Assembly (NCBI RefSeq): GCF_004320525.1 | Contig: NZ_SIHX01000002.1 | Coordinates: 496,001-560,000 of the forward strand | Direction: 5' to 3' | Source: Arthrobacter sp. S39 | Lineage (GTDB): Bacteria > Actinomycetota > Actinomycetes > Actinomycetales > Micrococcaceae | Length of the DNA stretch: 64,000 nucleotides | In this document: piece by piece, positions 61,401-64,000 of the stretch | Position numbering within the stretch: the stretch's first letter is position 1 | Layout of the letters: every line of letters begins with the position of its first letter | The notes under the pieces: model-generated | Told to the model about the DNA's origin: nothing | The model's database searches: none | Seen by the model: only the letters and a program-made list of their open reading frames with translations | Translations under genes and position numbers: made by a program

Positions 61401-62282
61401 ATGACACAAGTAACCGAAAGCCCGGCAGCAGCCGGCACCGCCACCACGGCAGGCGCCCGCGCCCACGCCAGGGAGCAGCACGGAAGGACCGTTGACACCA
61501 TGCGGCACGTGCCCGCGACCGCCGCCCCCGAACGCCTGACTGCCGGCCTCGCCGAGACCGCCGCCGCGCTCACCTGGGTCGAATCCCTGGCCTTCGGCCG
61601 CTACACCACCATGACACTTGCCCGCGGCACCAGGATCAGGCTCACGGACACCTCCGGCGACGCCTGCGTGCACGCCCTCCTCTACCGCGCCGGAGCACTG
61701 CACGAACGGCTCAACATCGCGGACACCGTCAAGGTCCCTTGGCAGGCCTATCCCTCCACGGGCCACCCGCTGCTTTCCGACGCCGGCCGCCTGATGGCCA
61801 CGATCGTCACCGATACGTCCTCCCGCCACGACGCTCTGACGGGTGCCACCACCCTGGAGGGAAACACGGCACGGTACGGTGCAGGAACCGCCCACAGTGC
61901 GTCCCCTGCCGCCCGGGAACTGCTCACCCTCGGAGCACTGAAGAGCGGGCTGGGACCCCGCGATGTGGCACCGTCGCTGACCCTCTTCAAGGGCGTCAGC
62001 GTGGACCCCGCCGGCGGCATCACCTTCACCGGCAGTGCGGGGGCGGACGCCGCCGTCGAACTTCTCCTCCAGCTGGACGCCGTGCTCGTCCTTGCCAATA
62101 CCGCCCACCCGCTGGACCCGCGCCCGGACTTCACCGGCACCGCCGTGGACATCGTGGCCTGGCATGCGCCGCAGGACCTGGCGGCACTGGAGTCCGGTGC
62201 ACTCACCGGACCGCTGGCTACCGAACACCTGCAGGCACTGCACAACACCGAACACGATCTGACCGCAAGGAACGCCCGATGA
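61401..62282 (+). CDS. DUF1989 protein, urea-carboxylase-associated; probable carboxyguanidine deiminase subunit
   Basis: A 293-residue DUF1989 protein (UAAP2-like place). The core has RIRLTDTSGDACVHALLYRA, ERLNIADTVKVPWQAYPS, LMATIVTDTSSRHDALTGAT and GLGPRDVAPSLTLFKGVSV. Once annotated only as urea-amidolyase-associated, such pairs have been shown in guanidine users to be the two subunits of carboxyguanidine deiminase (CgdAB). It overlaps the second subunit gene by ATGA. The N-terminal 55 residues are a variable extension. Confidence 0.8.
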   Translation: MTQVTESPAAAGTATTAGARAHAREQHGRTVDTMRHVPATAAPERLTAGLAETAAALTWVESLAFGRYTTMTLARGTRIRLTDTSGDACVHALLYRAGALHERLNIADTVKVPWQAYPSTGHPLLSDAGRLMATIVTDTSSRHDALTGATTLEGNTARYGAGTAHSASPAARELLTLGALKSGLGPRDVAPSLTLFKGVSVDPAGGITFTGSAGADAAVELLLQLDAVLVLANTAHPLDPRPDFTGTAVDIVAWHAPQDLAALESGALTGPLATEHLQALHNTEHDLTARNAR

Positions 62283-62956
62283 ACACCGCAACCTACACCC
62301 AGTCCGCAGCAGGCGCCCGCGACGTTGCACTGGCACCCGGCGAGGTTGTCCTCGACGAGCTCGTTGAGGCGCGCGGCCCCTGGTCTGCTGTCGTGTCCGC
62401 CGGCGACGTACTGACCATGGTGGACCTGGAAGGCAACCAGGCAGTGGACTGCCTGCTGTACGCCGCAGACGACACTAGCGTGCGGTACTCCGCCGCCATC
62501 ACCATTGCCCGGCAGCAGTCAATCATCCTCACCACCGGTTCGGTCCTGCGCGCAGACACTGGCGCGCCCCTGATGACAGTTGTTGCTGACGAGGTAGGGG
62601 TGCACGACACCATCGGCGGCGCCTGCTCGCAGGAATCGAACACCCTCCGCTACGGCCAGCACACCCGTGAACAGCACGCCTGCGTCGAGAACTTCCTCAT
62701 CGAAGGCTCCCGCTGGGGGCTGGGGAAGAGGGACCTGGTATCCAACATCAACTGGTTCATGAACGTTCCCGTGGACCCGGACGGTGCCCTGGGCATTGTT
62801 GACGGGCTCTCGGCAGCCGGCAAGCGCGTAGCTCTCCGGGCCGAGGTGGACACCCTGGTGCTCGTCTCCAATTGCCCGCAGATCAACAACCCTTGCAACG
62901 GCTTCAACCCGACCCCTGTCCGCATGATCGTCACCCGGCCGGAGGCTGCACAGTGA
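62279..62956 (+). CDS. DUF1989 protein, second subunit; probable carboxyguanidine deiminase
   Basis: ATG 62279 overlaps the previous stop; 225 residues. Motifs parallel the first subunit: LTMVDLEGNQAVDCLLYAAD, LTTGSVLRADTGAPLMTVVA, HDTIGGACSQESNTLRYGQH, LGKRDLVSNINWFMNVPVD and NCPQINNPCNGFNPTPVRM. Two Cys-containing segments (GGACSQ, NPCNGF) are likely metal or catalytic residues. It overlaps the carboxylase gene by four bases, so the three products are probably made together. Confidence 0.82.
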   Translation: MNTATYTQSAAGARDVALAPGEVVLDELVEARGPWSAVVSAGDVLTMVDLEGNQAVDCLLYAADDTSVRYSAAITIARQQSIILTTGSVLRADTGAPLMTVVADEVGVHDTIGGACSQESNTLRYGQHTREQHACVENFLIEGSRWGLGKRDLVSNINWFMNVPVDPDGALGIVDGLSAAGKRVALRAEVDTLVLVSNCPQINNPCNGFNPTPVRMIVTRPEAAQ

Positions 62957-64000
62957 ACTCTTTCGACACCCTCCTGGTTGCAAACCGCGGCGAAATTGCC
63001 TGCCGCATCATCGAATCCGCGAAGAAGCTGGGACTCCGGACCGTTGCCGTGTTCTCCGAGGCGGACCGGGGCGCCAAGCATGTCCGGCTGGCAGACGAAG
63101 CAGTGCTCCTGGGGCCGGCGCCGGCCAAGGAGTCCTACCTCCGCGTGGACGCGCTGATCAACGCCGCCAAGTCCACCGGGGCCGGCGCCATCCACCCCGG
63201 CTACGGCTTCCTGTCCGAGGACGCCGCCTTCGCCGAGGCCGTGGAAGCGGCCGGTCTCGTCTTTGTGGGCCCGACCCCCGAGCAGTTGCGCATCTTCGGC
63301 ACCAAGCACACCGCGCGCGACGCTGCCCGGGCCGCCGGGGTGCCGATGATCGCCGGTTCCGGGCTGCTGGAGGATGTGGACGACGCCGTCGCGGCCAGCA
63401 CCGCCATTGGCTTCCCCCTGATGCTCAAGGCCACCGGCGGTGGCGGTGGCATCGGCATGACGGTATGCTGCACCGAGGACGAACTCGTGGAAAGCTTCCC
63501 CCGAGTGGCCCGCCTCGCGGGCGCCAGTTTTGGCACGGCCGGCGTCTTCGCCGAACGGTATGTCGAAAACGCCCGGCACATCGAGGTCCAGGTCTTCGGC
63601 GATGGCGAGGGGCGGGTTGTCAGCCTGGGCGACAGGGACTGCTCGCTGCAGCGCCGCCACCAGAAAGTCCTCGAAGAGGCACCCGCCCCGGACCTGCCGG
63701 AAGGGCTGCGGGAAGAACTCCACCGCAGCTCCCGCGCCCTCTGCGCTTCCCTCAACTACCGCTCCGCCGGCACCGTTGAATTCGTTTACGACTCGACCCG
63801 CAAAGAGGCGTCCTTCCTCGAAGTCAACGCCCGCCTGCAGGTGGAGCATCCCGTCACCGAGGCCGTCACCGGCGTGGACCTGGTGGAATGGATGCTCCGT
63901 CTGGCCCAGGGCGGCAGCATAGCCCAAACGGTCCTTGGCGGAGTGCCGGACGGCCTGCCTGTGACTGGCCACGCCGTGGAAGCCCGCATCTACGCCGAGG
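62953..64000 (+). CDS. Biotin-dependent urea/guanidine carboxylase, N-terminal part (runs off window)
   Basis: GTG 62953 overlaps the DUF1989 stop. The visible 349 residues are biotin carboxylase: LLVANRGEIACRIIESAKKL, AIHPGYGFLSEDAAFAEAVE, the ATP-grasp glycine loop LKATGGGGGIGM, VFAERYVENARHIEVQVFGD, RDCSLQRRHQKVLEEAPAP and FLEVNARLQVEHPVTEAVTG. The carboxyltransferase and biotinyl domains lie beyond the window. Following the DUF1989 pair, it is expected to be a urea- or guanidine-specific enzyme and not an acyl-CoA carboxylase; an allophanate hydrolase should come next. Confidence 0.88.
   Translation, partial: MNSFDTLLVANRGEIACRIIESAKKLGLRTVAVFSEADRGAKHVRLADEAVLLGPAPAKESYLRVDALINAAKSTGAGAIHPGYGFLSEDAAFAEAVEAAGLVFVGPTPEQLRIFGTKHTARDAARAAGVPMIAGSGLLEDVDDAVAASTAIGFPLMLKATGGGGGIGMTVCCTEDELVESFPRVARLAGASFGTAGVFAERYVENARHIEVQVFGDGEGRVVSLGDRDCSLQRRHQKVLEEAPAPDLPEGLREELHRSSRALCASLNYRSAGTVEFVYDSTRKEASFLEVNARLQVEHPVTEAVTGVDLVEWMLRLAQGGSIAQTVLGGVPDGLPVTGHAVEARIYAE

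Overview
The window is high-GC (codon third positions almost all G/C), tightly packed actinobacterial chromosome. The order ppa-dacB-DUF2342-tilS-hpt ... ftsH-folE-folP-folB-folK-DUF3180-PH-PH-DUF2520-panC is the classic actinobacterial housekeeping block. With GH91, DUF222/HNH and plant-sugar genes, it suggests a soil Micrococcaceae organism (Arthrobacter / Pseudarthrobacter type); this is inference from gene content, not a taxonomic test. No rRNA, tRNA, CRISPR array, transposase or phage gene was seen, and no gene-free stretch exceeds about 300 bp.

Layout. 1-3.2 kb: the start of a carboxylesterase, then a two-component system (response regulator plus multi-TM histidine kinase). 3.3-9.3 kb: membrane protein, pyrophosphatase, PBP4-type carboxypeptidase, small secreted peptide, DUF2342 metalloprotease, tilS and hpt. 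9.4-16.9 kb: an inserted carbohydrate locus (sugar ABC importer, a GH91 enzyme without signal peptide, LacI regulator, GH32) that looks like import and intracellular breakdown of difructose anhydride, a product of inulin. 17.1-26.2 kb: ftsH, folate genes, DUF3180, two PH-domain proteins, DUF2520 and panC. 26.3-27.6 kb: two convergent paralogous small ORFs and a TetR regulator.

27.7-37.8 kb is the most striking region. Genes resembling apnO, oiaC, lerI/eryH (TIM-like), derI/eryI (RpiB-like), lerK (DhaKL-like) and an MFS importer are divergent from a FCD-type GntR regulator, which is followed by an apnL-like lactonase and an SDR dehydrogenase. Together they would convert D-apiose or D-apionate to L-erythrulose and on to D-erythrose 4-phosphate. 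Two identical GntR-type operators (TCAACCGGTTGA) sit on the divergent promoter region and on the promoter of the lactonase/SDR pair. 39.5-54.5 kb holds a TetR regulator and an oligopeptide-type ABC importer (with a permease-ATPase fusion) followed by GH3, GH43, GH78 and a GH140/DUF4038 apiosidase-like enzyme, none with a signal peptide. This predicts uptake and cytoplasmic trimming of apiose- and rhamnose-containing plant glycosides, whose apiose would feed the preceding pathway.

54.6-64 kb: a PfpI/DJ-1 protein, a DHA2 MFS exporter, two alpha/beta hydrolases, a TetR regulator, an APC permease, two DUF1989 proteins and the start of a biotin-dependent urea/guanidine carboxylase. Three families of intergenic palindromes recur; three of the copies separate convergent gene pairs and probably act as bidirectional terminators.
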